A stretch of DNA of 64,000 nt from Croceivirga sp. (GTDB lineage Bacteria; Bacteroidota; Bacteroidia; Flavobacteriales; Flavobacteriaceae), in contig JANQRG010000019.1 in NCBI GenBank assembly GCA_028284665.1, positions 62,001-126,000 on the forward strand. The letters are read 5' to 3'. A model generated the notes under the pieces. It had not been told where the DNA came from, did no database searches, and saw nothing but the letters and a program-made list of their open reading frames with translations. The position numbers were made by a program, and so were the translations under genes. This document shows, one piece after another, positions 30,385 through 40,881 of the stretch; within the stretch, counting starts at the first letter, position 1; every line of letters begins with the position of its first letter.

Positions 30385-30894
30385 TTAAAATCCCAATTCC
30401 TGTTTTACTTCCGGAAGTAAATCCCTACCTCGGGCAACAATCAAACCTCCGCCTTGAGAAGCATCAATTACATAGTCATAGCCTTGGGCAGCGGCTACTT
30501 TTTCAATAGCAGCCTTCGCTTTCTCAGATATGGGTGCAAAAAGTTCTGCCTGCTTTTTCTGCATTTCCTGCATAGCCGCAGTTTCAGCCTCTTGAATATT
30601 TTTATCAAACTGTTGTAGTTCCAAAGCCCGCTTATCGTTCTCTTCTTTTGATTTGGAAGAAGCTTCATTCGAATACTGTGTGTATTTATTTTTCAGCTCA
30701 GTCATGGAGCCTTCCAAATCGGCACGATAGGTTTCCTGCAGCTTTTTCAGTTCGGCCTGGGCCGCCTTCATTTCCGGCATTTCCGAAAGTAGTAGTTGTA
30801 CATTTATGTGAGCCACTTTGCTTTGTGCATTTACAAAGCCGGTAGTCGCAATCATCAACACCATCCCAATAACCAACATTCTTACTTTTTTCAT
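30385..30894 (-). CDS. OmpH/Skp-family periplasmic chaperone (1)
   Basis: Signal peptide then SKVAHINVQLLLSEMPEMKAAQAELKKL; coiled coil. Confidence 0.92.
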   Translation of the reverse strand: MKKVRMLVIGMVLMIATTGFVNAQSKVAHINVQLLLSEMPEMKAAQAELKKLQETYRADLEGSMTELKNKYTQYSNEASSKSKEENDKRALELQQFDKNIQEAETAAMQEMQKKQAELFAPISEKAKAAIEKVAAAQGYDYVIDASQGGGLIVARGRDLLPEVKQELGF

Positions 30895-30939
30895 AATTCC
30901 AATAGTTTAATTTGAGTATACAATTTTAGTGTTATAAGT

Positions 30940-31782
30940 TTAATCCTGACTTGTGGAGTCTTTCTCCTGTTCCTGTTCTTTTTTCTGTCGTTCTTCTAAT
31001 TTTGCTTTTCGTTTCGCTTCCCGTTCCTCTAATAACTTCTTCCTACGTTCTTCATAAGCCTTTTTTCGTTCTTCCCGCAACCGCAGTTGTTCTGCCCGCC
31101 TATCTGCTATCGCCTTTTCTTTAGCCGTCCTGTCGTTATCCGCCTTCTCTTGCCTGGCTTTAAGCGCTTCACTGATCTCTTCATCGGCTTCCGCCTCGGT
31201 TTCCTGGAACTCCTTTAAGCGATTTTTAAGCTTTTCTTCCTTATTTGACTTGCTCACTTTTCTGGTTCGCGCTATCTCCCTTAAAACCAGATCACTGATA
31301 TCGTGTCTTTTTTCGGAGTACAACATTACAACATCTGCCGATTTATCGAAAATAAAATCATATCTTTTGTTCTTCCCTATTTTCTGCACTTCGGTAAAGA
31401 CCTGATCCTGTATCGGTTGGATTAACAATTGCTTTTGGAGTACCAAATCCCCCTCCGGACCAAAACGGTCTTGCTGATAATCAAGCACCTCTGTTTCCAG
31501 AATTTGGATATCCTCCTCCCGCTCTGCGATCAACTCATCAGTGAGCAAAACCTTTTCAGCAGCTAGATCTTTTTTCATTTGGGTTACCTGACCCAGTTTT
31601 AGCTCAATTTCCTGTTTCCATTTATTGGCCTTGGCATTCAGTTGTTCTGAAGCGTCTCGATATTCTTCAACATTCTCCAAAATATATTCCATATCCACAT
31701 ATCCAATCCGTACGCCTCGTTGGGACCAAAGCGAAAAGGACAGCGACAACACCATAATAAAAAAGAGCGTCTTTGTCTTCAT
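30940..31782 (-). CDS. OmpH/Skp-family protein with extended charged C-terminal tail (2)
   Basis: RIGYVDMEYILENVEEYRDASEQLNAKANKWKQEIE; Lys/Glu/Arg-rich C-terminal ~90 aa. Confidence 0.9.
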   Translation of the reverse strand: MKTKTLFFIMVLSLSFSLWSQRGVRIGYVDMEYILENVEEYRDASEQLNAKANKWKQEIELKLGQVTQMKKDLAAEKVLLTDELIAEREEDIQILETEVLDYQQDRFGPEGDLVLQKQLLIQPIQDQVFTEVQKIGKNKRYDFIFDKSADVVMLYSEKRHDISDLVLREIARTRKVSKSNKEEKLKNRLKEFQETEAEADEEISEALKARQEKADNDRTAKEKAIADRRAEQLRLREERKKAYEERRKKLLEEREAKRKAKLEERQKKEQEQEKDSTSQD

Positions 31783-31885
31783 TTTAGAATCCGCAATTTA
31801 CATAGAAAATATCGTGCCAAAATACTTAAATCATTTAAAATGAATATTTTAACTGAAAAAAGTTTGTCTGATTTTTTCAATTAAC

Positions 31886-34576
31886 TTAAAACTGTTGACC
31901 AATAATGAAGTGGGTTTGCCATCCGCTAGGTCCCTGTCCTGCAGATTGTGGCCTCAGGTCTTCGTCGAATCCGTATCCAAAATCTATTCCTAAGAGTCCA
32001 AACGCCGGCATAAAAATACGTAGCCCCATTCCAGCTGATCTCTTTAACTGAAACGGATTAAAGCTTCTAAAATTGTCAAAGGCGTTACCAGCCTCCAAAA
32101 AAGTCTGCACATATATGGAAGCCGATGGTTTTAAAGTCAAGGGATATCGCAGTTCCATGGTGTACTTATTGTAGATGGTACCTCCATCCTGCTCTAACTG
32201 ACCTGTTATTGGGTTAACACTAACCGGGGTAATAGAGCTGTTCTCATACCCCCGTAACTGAATAATATCCCTTCCGTCCAGGGTAAAGTTGCCTAAACCA
32301 TCCCCACCAACAAAAAACCGCTCAAAGGGGACGTTCCCGATATCGTTGTTGTAGGCCCCTAAAAATCCAAATTCCGCATTGGTTCGTAGCACCAGTTTAT
32401 CCACCAAACGCGTGTACCAATCCCCTCTAAACTTGATCTTATAAAATTCCAATAATTTAAACCGCTCCTCTTCCAAACTTTCCAAACGTCGGCTAAGCCC
32501 AGGCGATTCCGGGGCATTTGGACCAACTTCCAGCAGTTCCCTGGTAATATCGTCAATCTCATCGGAAATGGCTCCAAAATCCTTATTACTGAACAGTGAC
32601 CATGGAGGGGTCAGCTTCGCCGTGATCTCAAAATTCGAGCCGGTTAACGGAAATATTCGACTTGGACCCTGTGAACTTCTGGTGATCCCCAAGGTGTAGG
32701 TCAACGAGTTAGAACTCCCGTTCCCGAAGTTGAACAAGCCGTTGTTGAAATTGTTAAAATCGTAAAGCTGATAGCTCGCCGCATGCGAAATGGTGAAGAA
32801 GTCATCCGGCCACTGTACGCGTTTTGCCAGTCCCGCCGATACTCCGGTAATGGAAAAACTCCTATCCCGGTTGACGTCTATCCTCCCCTGGTTATCAAAA
32901 TTGGAGGCAAACTGTTGTGTTCTTGAAAAAGACAGGTTAAATCGTACCGGTTTTTTTCCTCCCAACCAGGGTTCAGCAAAATTAAGACTATATACCCGGA
33001 AGGTCCTACTGGCCTGAAGACGTAGGGCAAAGGTCTGCCCATCCCCCATGGGAACCGGTTTATACGCTTCTCCTTTGAAGAGGTTTTGAATGGAAAAATT
33101 GTTAAAAGAAAGCCCCAACGTACCAATGAAACCACCTCCTCCAAAACCACCCTGGAGTTCAATTTGGCTAGAACCCGCTTCAACAAGGCTATATTTTAAG
33201 TCTACCGTGCCGGCATTGGGATCCGGGTTTTCAATATCCGGAACAATCTGTTCCGCATCAAAAAAACCGAGCTGCCCAAGCTCGCGCACACTTCGAATAA
33301 TATTGTCCTTGCTGTATTTTTGTCCAGGTCGGGTACGCAATTCCCTGAAAACTACGTGGTCGTTGGTTTTGTCATTTCCCACCACGGTAACATGGTTCAG
33401 AAACGTTTCTTTTCCCTCAATAATACGGATCTCAAAATCGATGGTGTCATTAGCTGCAGAAACCTCTACCGGATTAATACTGGAGAAAAGGTATCCGTTG
33501 TTTTGATATAGGTTGGTCAAATCTTCCCCATCAGGTTTGGTGTCATCAGCAATGCGTTCTTTTAACAAAACACCGTTGTAGGTGTCCCCTTTTTTGATCC
33601 CCAGCACTTGAGCCAATTGGCGATCGGTGTAGACCGAATTTCCTACAAAGTCGATGTTCCCGAAATAATACTTATTCCCCTCCTCAACCTTTATTTTCAA
33701 TGCAATATTGTTCTCATCAAGCTTGATAAACGTATCCGAAACCACGCGTGCATCCCGATATCCCCGTTCTGCATACGTATCTACCAAATTGGAAAGGTCT
33801 TCCCTGTAATCGTCTTCAATATATTTTGACTTTTTCCAGAAACGATAGATTTTCTTTTTCTTGGTATTTTTCAGGGACTTTCGCAACCTTTTATTGGTGA
33901 GTTTCTCATTGCCCTCAAATTCAATGCTTTTGATCTTTACCTTATCGCCTTTTCGCACATTTATCACCATGCTTTCGCTGTTCGCCCCCACGGTATCCTT
34001 GGCTGTGGCAATAGTAACCCTGGTGTTCAGATATCCTTGTTTTCTATACTTGTTTACCAGGAAGTTTTTGGTATTGGCAATCAGACTCTCTGTGATCTTT
34101 TTACCCTTCTTCAGGTCGGTATCATCTATAATATCCTGAATCTTTCGTTTCTTAACACCGTACATGGTTACTCTGGAAAGTGTCGGGCGTTCAAGAATAC
34201 GTAATTCCAAAAACACCTTGTCGCCTTCAACTGCATAAAAAAAGGCGATGTCACTAAAAAGTTCCAACCCCCATAACTTTTTTATTATAGCGCTTATCTC
34301 CTCTCCGGGAATGCTAATGGGTTGCCCTACTCTAAGTCCGGTATACGTTTTAACCGTCTGTTCATTGTAGCTTTGTAGCCCCGTAACTTCTATTCCACCT
34401 AAAATGTACTTTTTTGCGGTCTCCAGGGAAATATCCTGGGCGAAGTTGGTTTGGGGGACTGCTAAAAAAAGAAGGAGAATCTTGCTGAGTAACGTAATTT
34501 TTTTTAACCCTCTAACTGAGTTGTTCGCTAGTTTTTCCAAATCTTCGTTCTCTATTCTGATAATTGATAATCGCAT
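31886..34576 (-). CDS. bamA: Outer membrane protein assembly factor BamA
   Basis: POTRA repeats (GIEVTGLQSYNEQTVKTYTGLRVGQPI), C-terminal surface-antigen barrel with VGGDGLGNFTLDGRDIIQLRGY and ending IIGQQF. Confidence 0.94.
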   Translation of the reverse strand: MRLSIIRIENEDLEKLANNSVRGLKKITLLSKILLLFLAVPQTNFAQDISLETAKKYILGGIEVTGLQSYNEQTVKTYTGLRVGQPISIPGEEISAIIKKLWGLELFSDIAFFYAVEGDKVFLELRILERPTLSRVTMYGVKKRKIQDIIDDTDLKKGKKITESLIANTKNFLVNKYRKQGYLNTRVTIATAKDTVGANSESMVINVRKGDKVKIKSIEFEGNEKLTNKRLRKSLKNTKKKKIYRFWKKSKYIEDDYREDLSNLVDTYAERGYRDARVVSDTFIKLDENNIALKIKVEEGNKYYFGNIDFVGNSVYTDRQLAQVLGIKKGDTYNGVLLKERIADDTKPDGEDLTNLYQNNGYLFSSINPVEVSAANDTIDFEIRIIEGKETFLNHVTVVGNDKTNDHVVFRELRTRPGQKYSKDNIIRSVRELGQLGFFDAEQIVPDIENPDPNAGTVDLKYSLVEAGSSQIELQGGFGGGGFIGTLGLSFNNFSIQNLFKGEAYKPVPMGDGQTFALRLQASRTFRVYSLNFAEPWLGGKKPVRFNLSFSRTQQFASNFDNQGRIDVNRDRSFSITGVSAGLAKRVQWPDDFFTISHAASYQLYDFNNFNNGLFNFGNGSSNSLTYTLGITRSSQGPSRIFPLTGSNFEITAKLTPPWSLFSNKDFGAISDEIDDITRELLEVGPNAPESPGLSRRLESLEEERFKLLEFYKIKFRGDWYTRLVDKLVLRTNAEFGFLGAYNNDIGNVPFERFFVGGDGLGNFTLDGRDIIQLRGYENSSITPVSVNPITGQLEQDGGTIYNKYTMELRYPLTLKPSASIYVQTFLEAGNAFDNFRSFNPFQLKRSAGMGLRIFMPAFGLLGIDFGYGFDEDLRPQSAGQGPSGWQTHFIIGQQF

Positions 34577-35252
34577 CTACCAAATGCTGCTCTCTAAAAT
34601 CAGGCCAAAATACGTCAATAAAATATAATTCGGCATATGCTATCTGCCAAAGCAAAAAATTGCTTATTCTATGTTCCCCACTAGTACGTATTAGCAGGTC
34701 CACATCGGGCAGGTCATGCGTGTAAAGATGAGTATTTATAAACGTTTCATCAATATCATCTTCTGAAATTAGGTTATTTTTAACTTTGGAGCTAATCGCT
34801 TTTATCGCTGATTTTAACTCTTCCCGTGAGCCATAGCTTAGCGCCAGGGTTAGGGTAAGACCAGAATTTTTTTTGGTCTTGTCAATAACTTCTCTCAGTT
34901 CTTGAGCTGCTTTTGAAGGGAGGGAATCAATGTTTCCTATAGCGTTAAGTCGAATGTTATTTTTGTTTAGGGTTTTTAATTCCCTTTGTAGGGAATTCAC
35001 CAGAAGACGCATTAACGTTTGGACTTCGAGTTTAGGACGTTTCCAGTTTTCCGTAGAAAAGGCGTAAAGCGTGAGAAAGTCAATCTTTAACTTGGCACAA
35101 TTCTCTACGGTCTTCCGCACGGCGTCCACCCCGTTTTCATGTCCAAAAACACGTAATTTCCCACGTTCTTTTGCCCAGCGCCCATTGCCATCCATAATAA
35201 TAGCAATATGGCGAGGTAATCTTTCCTCGTCGATATGGTTCAGGTTGTCCAC
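34512..35252 (-). CDS. uppS: Isoprenyl transferase (undecaprenyl diphosphate synthase)
   Basis: LPRHIAIIMDGNGRWAKERGKLRVFGHENGVDAVRKTVE, DVDLLIRTSGEHRISNFLLWQIAYAELYF. Confidence 0.97.
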   Translation of the reverse strand: MDNLNHIDEERLPRHIAIIMDGNGRWAKERGKLRVFGHENGVDAVRKTVENCAKLKIDFLTLYAFSTENWKRPKLEVQTLMRLLVNSLQRELKTLNKNNIRLNAIGNIDSLPSKAAQELREVIDKTKKNSGLTLTLALSYGSREELKSAIKAISSKVKNNLISEDDIDETFINTHLYTHDLPDVDLLIRTSGEHRISNFLLWQIAYAELYFIDVFWPDFREQHLVDAIINYQNRERRFGKTSEQLS

Positions 35253-35255
35253 TGC

Positions 35256-35945
35256 TTATTCAAAACAATCCTGGCACGGCTTTCTACCAAAGGTATAGGT
35301 CAATGTAAACCCGGAAAACACATACCAGTCTTCACTCAAAATATTTCCGAATCTAAACTCGTCCTCAAAATTAGAACCTTTTGGGTTACTGGCATCTAAA
35401 TTATCCGTAAAAGTGTATCGCGCACCAATTTCAGCGCCTAAAATAAGAAATTGATTCAACCTCAATTTAGCTCCAACCGTCATTGGAATGGCAAAACTGC
35501 CGTCCCTTTGATTAAGATCTTGTACCTGCCCTCCTAGTGCTATGTAGTTAAAATCATATCGGAAATAAGTGACCCCAGTGTATAAATAAGGAGTAAATGC
35601 CGGTCCTAATTTGTGAAGATTGTATTCTACAAAATTGAATTCCAATCCCAGCGAGTACTCCATAACCGAGTTTTCCACACGATATCCTCGTTGTTCGCGG
35701 GAAGGCTTGCTGGATTTGCTGTCATCCGCGGTAAACTCACCTCTGTAAACACTGGCTCTCCAGGCATAGCGTTTGCTTTTATTCCATTTGAATATACCCC
35801 CAAACGCCAAACCTGAAGGCAGTACGTAATTCGTTCTTCCTACATCGCCAATAACATTGGCACCTCCCGCAAACACTCCTACTTCATACGTTTGAGCAGT
35901 GCCACTAACTGCAGCCAACAAACACACCAAAAAAACTGTTCTCAT
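35256..35945 (-). CDS. DUF6089-type outer membrane beta-barrel protein
   Basis: Signal peptide, YEVGVFAGGANVIGDVGRTNYVLPSGLAFGGIFKWNKSKRYAWR, terminal TLTYTFGRKPCQDCFE. Confidence 0.82.
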   Translation of the reverse strand: MRTVFLVCLLAAVSGTAQTYEVGVFAGGANVIGDVGRTNYVLPSGLAFGGIFKWNKSKRYAWRASVYRGEFTADDSKSSKPSREQRGYRVENSVMEYSLGLEFNFVEYNLHKLGPAFTPYLYTGVTYFRYDFNYIALGGQVQDLNQRDGSFAIPMTVGAKLRLNQFLILGAEIGARYTFTDNLDASNPKGSNFEDEFRFGNILSEDWYVFSGFTLTYTFGRKPCQDCFE

Positions 35946-36053
35946 AAAAAAGTTTGCAAATATAACAACGCCAAGGCGTGGCCTCTTTCATTGTCATATA
36001 CTTGTTCTCTTTTGTAAAACAGTTTTTACCTCTATTTATTGTAGTTCCACTAC

Positions 36054-36935
36054 TTAGTTTCTGCGGTCTTCGCCCCACAGCAGCTTATTCCTTAAGGTTT
36101 TGAGAAAGCCTTCTGATTTGTACTCAATCATTTTTATCCGAAAAGGGGATTTTTGTACAATAATCTCTTTCCCATTGGGAATTGTAGCAATTCGTGAATC
36201 CAAGGATACCAGGTGATTTTCCTCTCTACCGGATACTTTTAGCCGAATACGGGTATCGTCAGAGATCACAAAAGGACGTGCGTTCAAATTGTGTGGTGCT
36301 ATGGGCGTTAGCACCAACGATTTTGCGTTAGGTGCAATTACAGGTCCGCCACAACTCAACGAATATCCTGTAGAACCTGTTGGCGTGGAGACGATCAAAC
36401 CGTCTGCCCAATAAGACGTCAGATACTCGTCATTCAGGTAGGTCTCTACGGTTATCATGGAAGTGGTATCCTTACGGCTTACCGTTATTTCGTTCAATGC
36501 AAAGTTTAAATCACCAAAAGCCTCAATATTGGAGTCCAGGCAAATTTCGACAAGGCTTCGTTCTTCAATACTAAATTCACCCGCCAAGAATTCGGTGACC
36601 ACTTTCCGAATGTCCGTTTTCTTAAAAATAGATAAGAAGCCTAATCGACCTGTATTTACCCCGACCATAGGGATCCCTAAGTCGCGAACATAAGTGACCG
36701 CCCGCAACATAGTACCATCCCCTCCTAAGCTGATGAACATATCAAAAGAGCTATCTAAACCATTTTCCAAGGAAAACACGGAACAGTTTTTTCGACTTGA
36801 GAACCCAGGCACCCGTTTTGAAAATTCGACTTCAACAGCGATATGAGCGTTGTTCTTGTCAAGCTCTTCCAAAAGCTCCATAAGATAGGGGACGTCTTCC
36901 TCCAATAGTAGTTGACCGAAAATGGCGACGCGCAT
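36054..36935 (-). CDS. nadK: NAD kinase
   Basis: FISLGGDGTMLRAVTYV, VGVNTGRLGFLS, GLIVSTPTGSTGYSLSCGGPVIAPNAKSLVLTPIAPH. Confidence 0.96.
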   Translation of the reverse strand: MRVAIFGQLLLEEDVPYLMELLEELDKNNAHIAVEVEFSKRVPGFSSRKNCSVFSLENGLDSSFDMFISLGGDGTMLRAVTYVRDLGIPMVGVNTGRLGFLSIFKKTDIRKVVTEFLAGEFSIEERSLVEICLDSNIEAFGDLNFALNEITVSRKDTTSMITVETYLNDEYLTSYWADGLIVSTPTGSTGYSLSCGGPVIAPNAKSLVLTPIAPHNLNARPFVISDDTRIRLKVSGREENHLVSLDSRIATIPNGKEIIVQKSPFRIKMIEYKSEGFLKTLRNKLLWGEDRRN

Positions 36936-36936
36936 C

Positions 36937-37602
36937 TTACACGTTTAGATATTTGTCCAAATAATCGGATCGCTGCTTCAAATCCTCCATAAACTGATCG
37001 TCATTGGTACCGGATAGTATGGTGTACCCGTATCTTCTGAACGTTTGGATCACTTCGTTCAGATTTGTTCCATTTACCTTTAACGTAACCTGGATAAGAT
37101 CGTTCTGATTATCTGTAATAAAGGCGCCTAACAATCGGCTGTTATTGCTTTCCACGATCTGGGATATCTCGCTCATGGAATAATCCTTAATCCCTTTGGA
37201 AATAATTAAAATACCACCGGGCTCAGTGAAAAAAGGGGTAGCGATGAAAAGGGCAACAATATCGTTGAGGTCATAGTATCCTAAAACCCTATTTGCTTCA
37301 TCCAATACCGGAAGTATGTTGGCTTCGTTTCGGGCAAACTTCTCCAACACATCCAGCCATAGGGTCCCATTGGTTACGGAAAATGTCTCCAATTGATATC
37401 GGAACTCTTCTATTAACGTCCCGGGTTCAAAGCATCCCAGGTCATTTTCTGAAAGTAACCCCAAAAAAACACCGTCTTCAATTACTGCAGCATGCGAAAA
37501 ATGGGTTTCCTCAAAAAAAGTAATTACGGCATCCAGGGTATCGCCTACCTGAAAAACCGGCAAAGCAAATAAGATGTGATCCTGAATGTTGATTCCTTCC
37601 AT
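36937..37602 (-). CDS. CBS domain-containing protein
   Basis: DTLDAVITFFEETHFSHAAVIEDGVFLGLLSENDL and second half NILPVLDEANRVLGYYDLNDI. Confidence 0.88.
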   Translation of the reverse strand: MEGINIQDHILFALPVFQVGDTLDAVITFFEETHFSHAAVIEDGVFLGLLSENDLGCFEPGTLIEEFRYQLETFSVTNGTLWLDVLEKFARNEANILPVLDEANRVLGYYDLNDIVALFIATPFFTEPGGILIISKGIKDYSMSEISQIVESNNSRLLGAFITDNQNDLIQVTLKVNGTNLNEVIQTFRRYGYTILSGTNDDQFMEDLKQRSDYLDKYLNV

Positions 37603-37681
37603 ACGCCAACAAAACTACAAATTATAGCGCGCAAAAGGCGTGCCCTTTTTGTATTTTTGCAGCTTCTTAATTGGAAAAAGG

Positions 37682-38395
37682 ATGACCCAACTCAGCGTCA
37701 ACATAAATAAACTGGCCACTTTGAGAAATTCAAGGGGGGGAAATCTCCCGAACCTGGTGAAATCTGCCCAGGATATTGAGGCCTTTGGGGCACAGGGAAT
37801 CACCATACATCCAAGGCCGGATGAGCGGCATATCCGATATCAGGACGCCCGGGATTTAAAAACAGTAGTACACACGGAATTGAATATTGAGGGCAATCCG
37901 ATCCCCAAATTCATTGATCTTGTCCTGGAAGTCCAACCTACCCAGGTAACCCTTGTGCCGGATGCCGAAGATGCCATCACCTCCAGTGCCGGATGGGATA
38001 CTGTAAAGCACAAAGATTTCTTATCGGATGTAATCGGCACCTTCAAGGAAAAAGGAATTCGCACTTCAATTTTTGTCGATCCCGATCCGAAAATGGTGGC
38101 TGGGGCCGTTGCAACCGGAACAGACAGAATTGAACTGTACACCGAAAGCTATGCCAAAGCCTTTTCCAGGGGAAATCCCCAGGGGATTCAATCGTATATC
38201 GCCGCCGCCCTTGAGGCCAATGCAGCAGGACTTGGCCTGAATGCAGGCCATGATTTAAATCTGGACAACATAAAATACTTCAAAGAAAATATTCCCGATC
38301 TGTTGGAGGTGTCCATTGGACATGCTTTGATCTGCGAAGCGATCTACCTGGGCCTTGAAAATGTGGTCAATATGTATTTACACCGATTAAAATGA
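37682..38395 (+). CDS. pdxJ: Pyridoxine 5'-phosphate synthase
   Basis: MTQLSVNINKLATLRNSRGGNLPNLVKSAQDIEAFGAQGITIHPRPDERHIRYQDA, LNAGHDLNLDNI. Confidence 0.96.
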   Translation: MTQLSVNINKLATLRNSRGGNLPNLVKSAQDIEAFGAQGITIHPRPDERHIRYQDARDLKTVVHTELNIEGNPIPKFIDLVLEVQPTQVTLVPDAEDAITSSAGWDTVKHKDFLSDVIGTFKEKGIRTSIFVDPDPKMVAGAVATGTDRIELYTESYAKAFSRGNPQGIQSYIAAALEANAAGLGLNAGHDLNLDNIKYFKENIPDLLEVSIGHALICEAIYLGLENVVNMYLHRLK

Positions 38396-39165
38396 GTAAG
38401 ATCCTTCATTCAACAATTCTTGGTGAAGGGACACCCATGCTGATTTTACATGGATTTTTGGGCATGTCCGATAACTGGAAAACGCTCGGGAACCGATTCG
38501 CAGAACATGGTTTTCAGGTACATTTAATAGATCAGCGAAATCACGGAAGAAGTTTCCATGATGTTGTCTTTGACTATGATACTCTGGCAGCAGACCTTAA
38601 CGAATATATAGCATATCACCAATTGGAAAGATCCCACCTTCTAGGTCATTCCATGGGTGGAAAAACAGTCATGCAATTTGCTGTGCAAAACCCAAACCAG
38701 GTGAATAAACTTTTGGTTGCGGACATTGCCCCAAGATACTATCCTCCCCATCATCAGAGAATCATTGATGCCTTGCTTTCTTTAGACCTGGAAAGTATAG
38801 GTAGCAGATCTGAAGCGGACAAGCGACTTTCCGAACAAATTGAGGATTTTGGTGTACGCCAGTTTTTACTTAAAAATCTCTACTGGCGAGAAAAAGGAAA
38901 ATTAGGTTTTCGATGTAACCTGGACATCCTGCAGCATCGGTTGGACGAAATAGGAGCCCCCCTTGCTACAGCCAATACTTTTGAGGGGCCAACACTGTTT
39001 CTACGTGGCGGCCGGTCCGATTATATTCGTCCTGAGGATCAAACGCTTATAGAAAAACACTTCCCAAATGCTAAAACCAACACCATAGAAAACGCTGGTC
39101 ATTGGCTACACGCCGAAAACCCGTCACAATTCTTTGAAAAAGCCATGGTTTTTTTGGATTCGTAA
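38392..39165 (+). CDS. Alpha/beta-fold hydrolase
   Basis: LILHGFLGMSDNWKTLGNRFAEHGFQVHLIDQRNHGRS, LLGHSMGGKTVMQFA; ATGA overlap with pdxJ. Confidence 0.93.
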   Translation: MSKILHSTILGEGTPMLILHGFLGMSDNWKTLGNRFAEHGFQVHLIDQRNHGRSFHDVVFDYDTLAADLNEYIAYHQLERSHLLGHSMGGKTVMQFAVQNPNQVNKLLVADIAPRYYPPHHQRIIDALLSLDLESIGSRSEADKRLSEQIEDFGVRQFLLKNLYWREKGKLGFRCNLDILQHRLDEIGAPLATANTFEGPTLFLRGGRSDYIRPEDQTLIEKHFPNAKTNTIENAGHWLHAENPSQFFEKAMVFLDS

Positions 39166-39180
39166 AATAGCCTCCTTTTT

Positions 39181-39196
39181 ATTATGCATGCATAAT
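39181..39196. promoter_or_regulatory. 16-bp palindrome identical to the core of the 11954-11979 palindrome
   Basis: ATTATGCATGCATAAT, about 40 bp upstream of TAGTTTTG (39236-39243) in front of the SGNH lipoprotein gene. Confidence 0.75.
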
Positions 39197-39296
39197 TTTT
39201 TTAGGCCTTTCATTGCGTGACTAATAAATTTCCGCTAGTTTTGGCAATACTCAGTTAACTTTTATTTCAACTTAAACTAACATAATCCTTTTACAC

Positions 39297-40820
39297 ATGA
39301 AAAAGTTGCTTGCACTGCTGCCTGTTGTTGGGCTTTTTTTGGTTGCTTGTGAAGATGATGATAGCACAGTAACGGATGACATGCAGATGGAAGATCCGAT
39401 AGTTATTACTAGTGGCTCCGCAGATTTTACAAACTATGTTGCTCTTGGCAATTCCTTGACCGCAGGGTTTTCGGATAATGCGCTTTTTGCTATGGGTCAG
39501 GAAGCCTCCTTTCCCAATATGTTGGCTAGTAATTTTGCACTTGCAGGGGGAGGCGATTTCAGTATTCCTTTTATGGCGGATGATTTAGGTGGCGCCACTT
39601 TAGCGGGTGAACCTATTTTGGGAAATAGGTTGATTCTTTCTTTCGCCACAGGTTCTCCTGCACCTGTGCCTGTGGATACCTTAACTTTTGCCACGGAAAT
39701 TTCCCAAACGCTTTCCGGGCCCTTTAACAATATGGGCGTTCCCGGAGCAAAAAGCTACCATTTGTTAGCGCCGGGATATGGCAATGTTGCAGGTCTTGCC
39801 GTAGGAGCTGCTAACCCTTACTTTGCGCGATTCGCTTCTTCCCCCGATGCTACCATACTCGGAGACGCTGCAGCACAGAATCCTTCTTTCTTCTCCTTAT
39901 GGATAGGAAACAATGATATTTTGGGATATGTTACCGCTGGTGGTGCCGGAATGGACCAAACCGGAAACCCGGACCCCAGCACCTATGGCGGTCCTGACAT
40001 CTCGGATCCCAACGTAGTGGCGGGTTCCATTGATGCCATTCTCCAGCAAATGGAAGCCATTGGCGCAGAGGGAGTAATTGCCAACCTCCCGGATGTGACC
40101 AGTATTCCTTTCTTAACTACCGTTCCGTACAATCCTGTTCCCTTAGACCAGGCTACCGCCGACCTATTGAATGGCGCTTATGCTGCCTACAACGGAGGGC
40201 TACAACTGGCCGCTGCTCCTGTAGCAGCTGGTGGCTTGGGATTAATAACTCCCGAAGAAGCTGCGAGAAGAACCATCGTTTTTGAAGCAGGAGATACCAA
40301 TGCTGCTGTTATCATTGATGAGGATCTGACCGATTTAACTTTTGTAAATCCAGCCTTGATCAATATGCGACAAACCACTCCGGAAGACCTTATCGTACTT
40401 CCGGCGAGTACTTTTATCGGTACCCTTGCGAATCCCATGGATCCGACCTCCATCAACGGTGTTGCCGTCCCACTGGCAGATCAATGGGTATTGACCCCGG
40501 AAGAACAAGCTATTGCCAACGCTGCTTTAATCGCTTATAATACCCTGATTGAGGGGTTGGCAGTAGAATATGACCTGGCTTTTGTAGACGCTAATGCGCT
40601 TCTCGTTGAATTACGTGACTCTGGCATTACCATGCCAGATGGTAGTGTAGTTACCGCAAATTTTGGTACCGGAGGAGGTTTCTCTTTAGATGGTGTACAT
40701 CCTTCGCCAAGGGGATATGCAATTCTGGCCAATGCCTTTGTTGCAGCGATCAATCAAAAATACGGGTCTAACCTGCCTGGAGTAAATCCTCTGGATTTTA
40801 CAGGTTTATACCTTAATTAA
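39297..40820 (+). CDS. SGNH/GDSL-type hydrolase lipoprotein
   Basis: Lipobox VGLFLVACEDDD; ALGNSLTAGFSDNALF, FFSLWIGNNDILGY, FSLDGVHPSPRGYAILANAFV. Confidence 0.9.
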   Translation: MKKLLALLPVVGLFLVACEDDDSTVTDDMQMEDPIVITSGSADFTNYVALGNSLTAGFSDNALFAMGQEASFPNMLASNFALAGGGDFSIPFMADDLGGATLAGEPILGNRLILSFATGSPAPVPVDTLTFATEISQTLSGPFNNMGVPGAKSYHLLAPGYGNVAGLAVGAANPYFARFASSPDATILGDAAAQNPSFFSLWIGNNDILGYVTAGGAGMDQTGNPDPSTYGGPDISDPNVVAGSIDAILQQMEAIGAEGVIANLPDVTSIPFLTTVPYNPVPLDQATADLLNGAYAAYNGGLQLAAAPVAAGGLGLITPEEAARRTIVFEAGDTNAAVIIDEDLTDLTFVNPALINMRQTTPEDLIVLPASTFIGTLANPMDPTSINGVAVPLADQWVLTPEEQAIANAALIAYNTLIEGLAVEYDLAFVDANALLVELRDSGITMPDGSVVTANFGTGGGFSLDGVHPSPRGYAILANAFVAAINQKYGSNLPGVNPLDFTGLYLN

Positions 40821-40840
40821 AAGCATAAAAAACGTATCTT

Positions 40841-40864
40841 AAGGCACCGCATTTCCGGTGCCTT
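40841..40864 (+). terminator. Hairpin after SGNH lipoprotein gene
   Basis: AAGGCACCG catttc CGGTGCCTT. Confidence 0.6.
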
Positions 40865-40881
40865 ATGTATTTGGGAACAAA

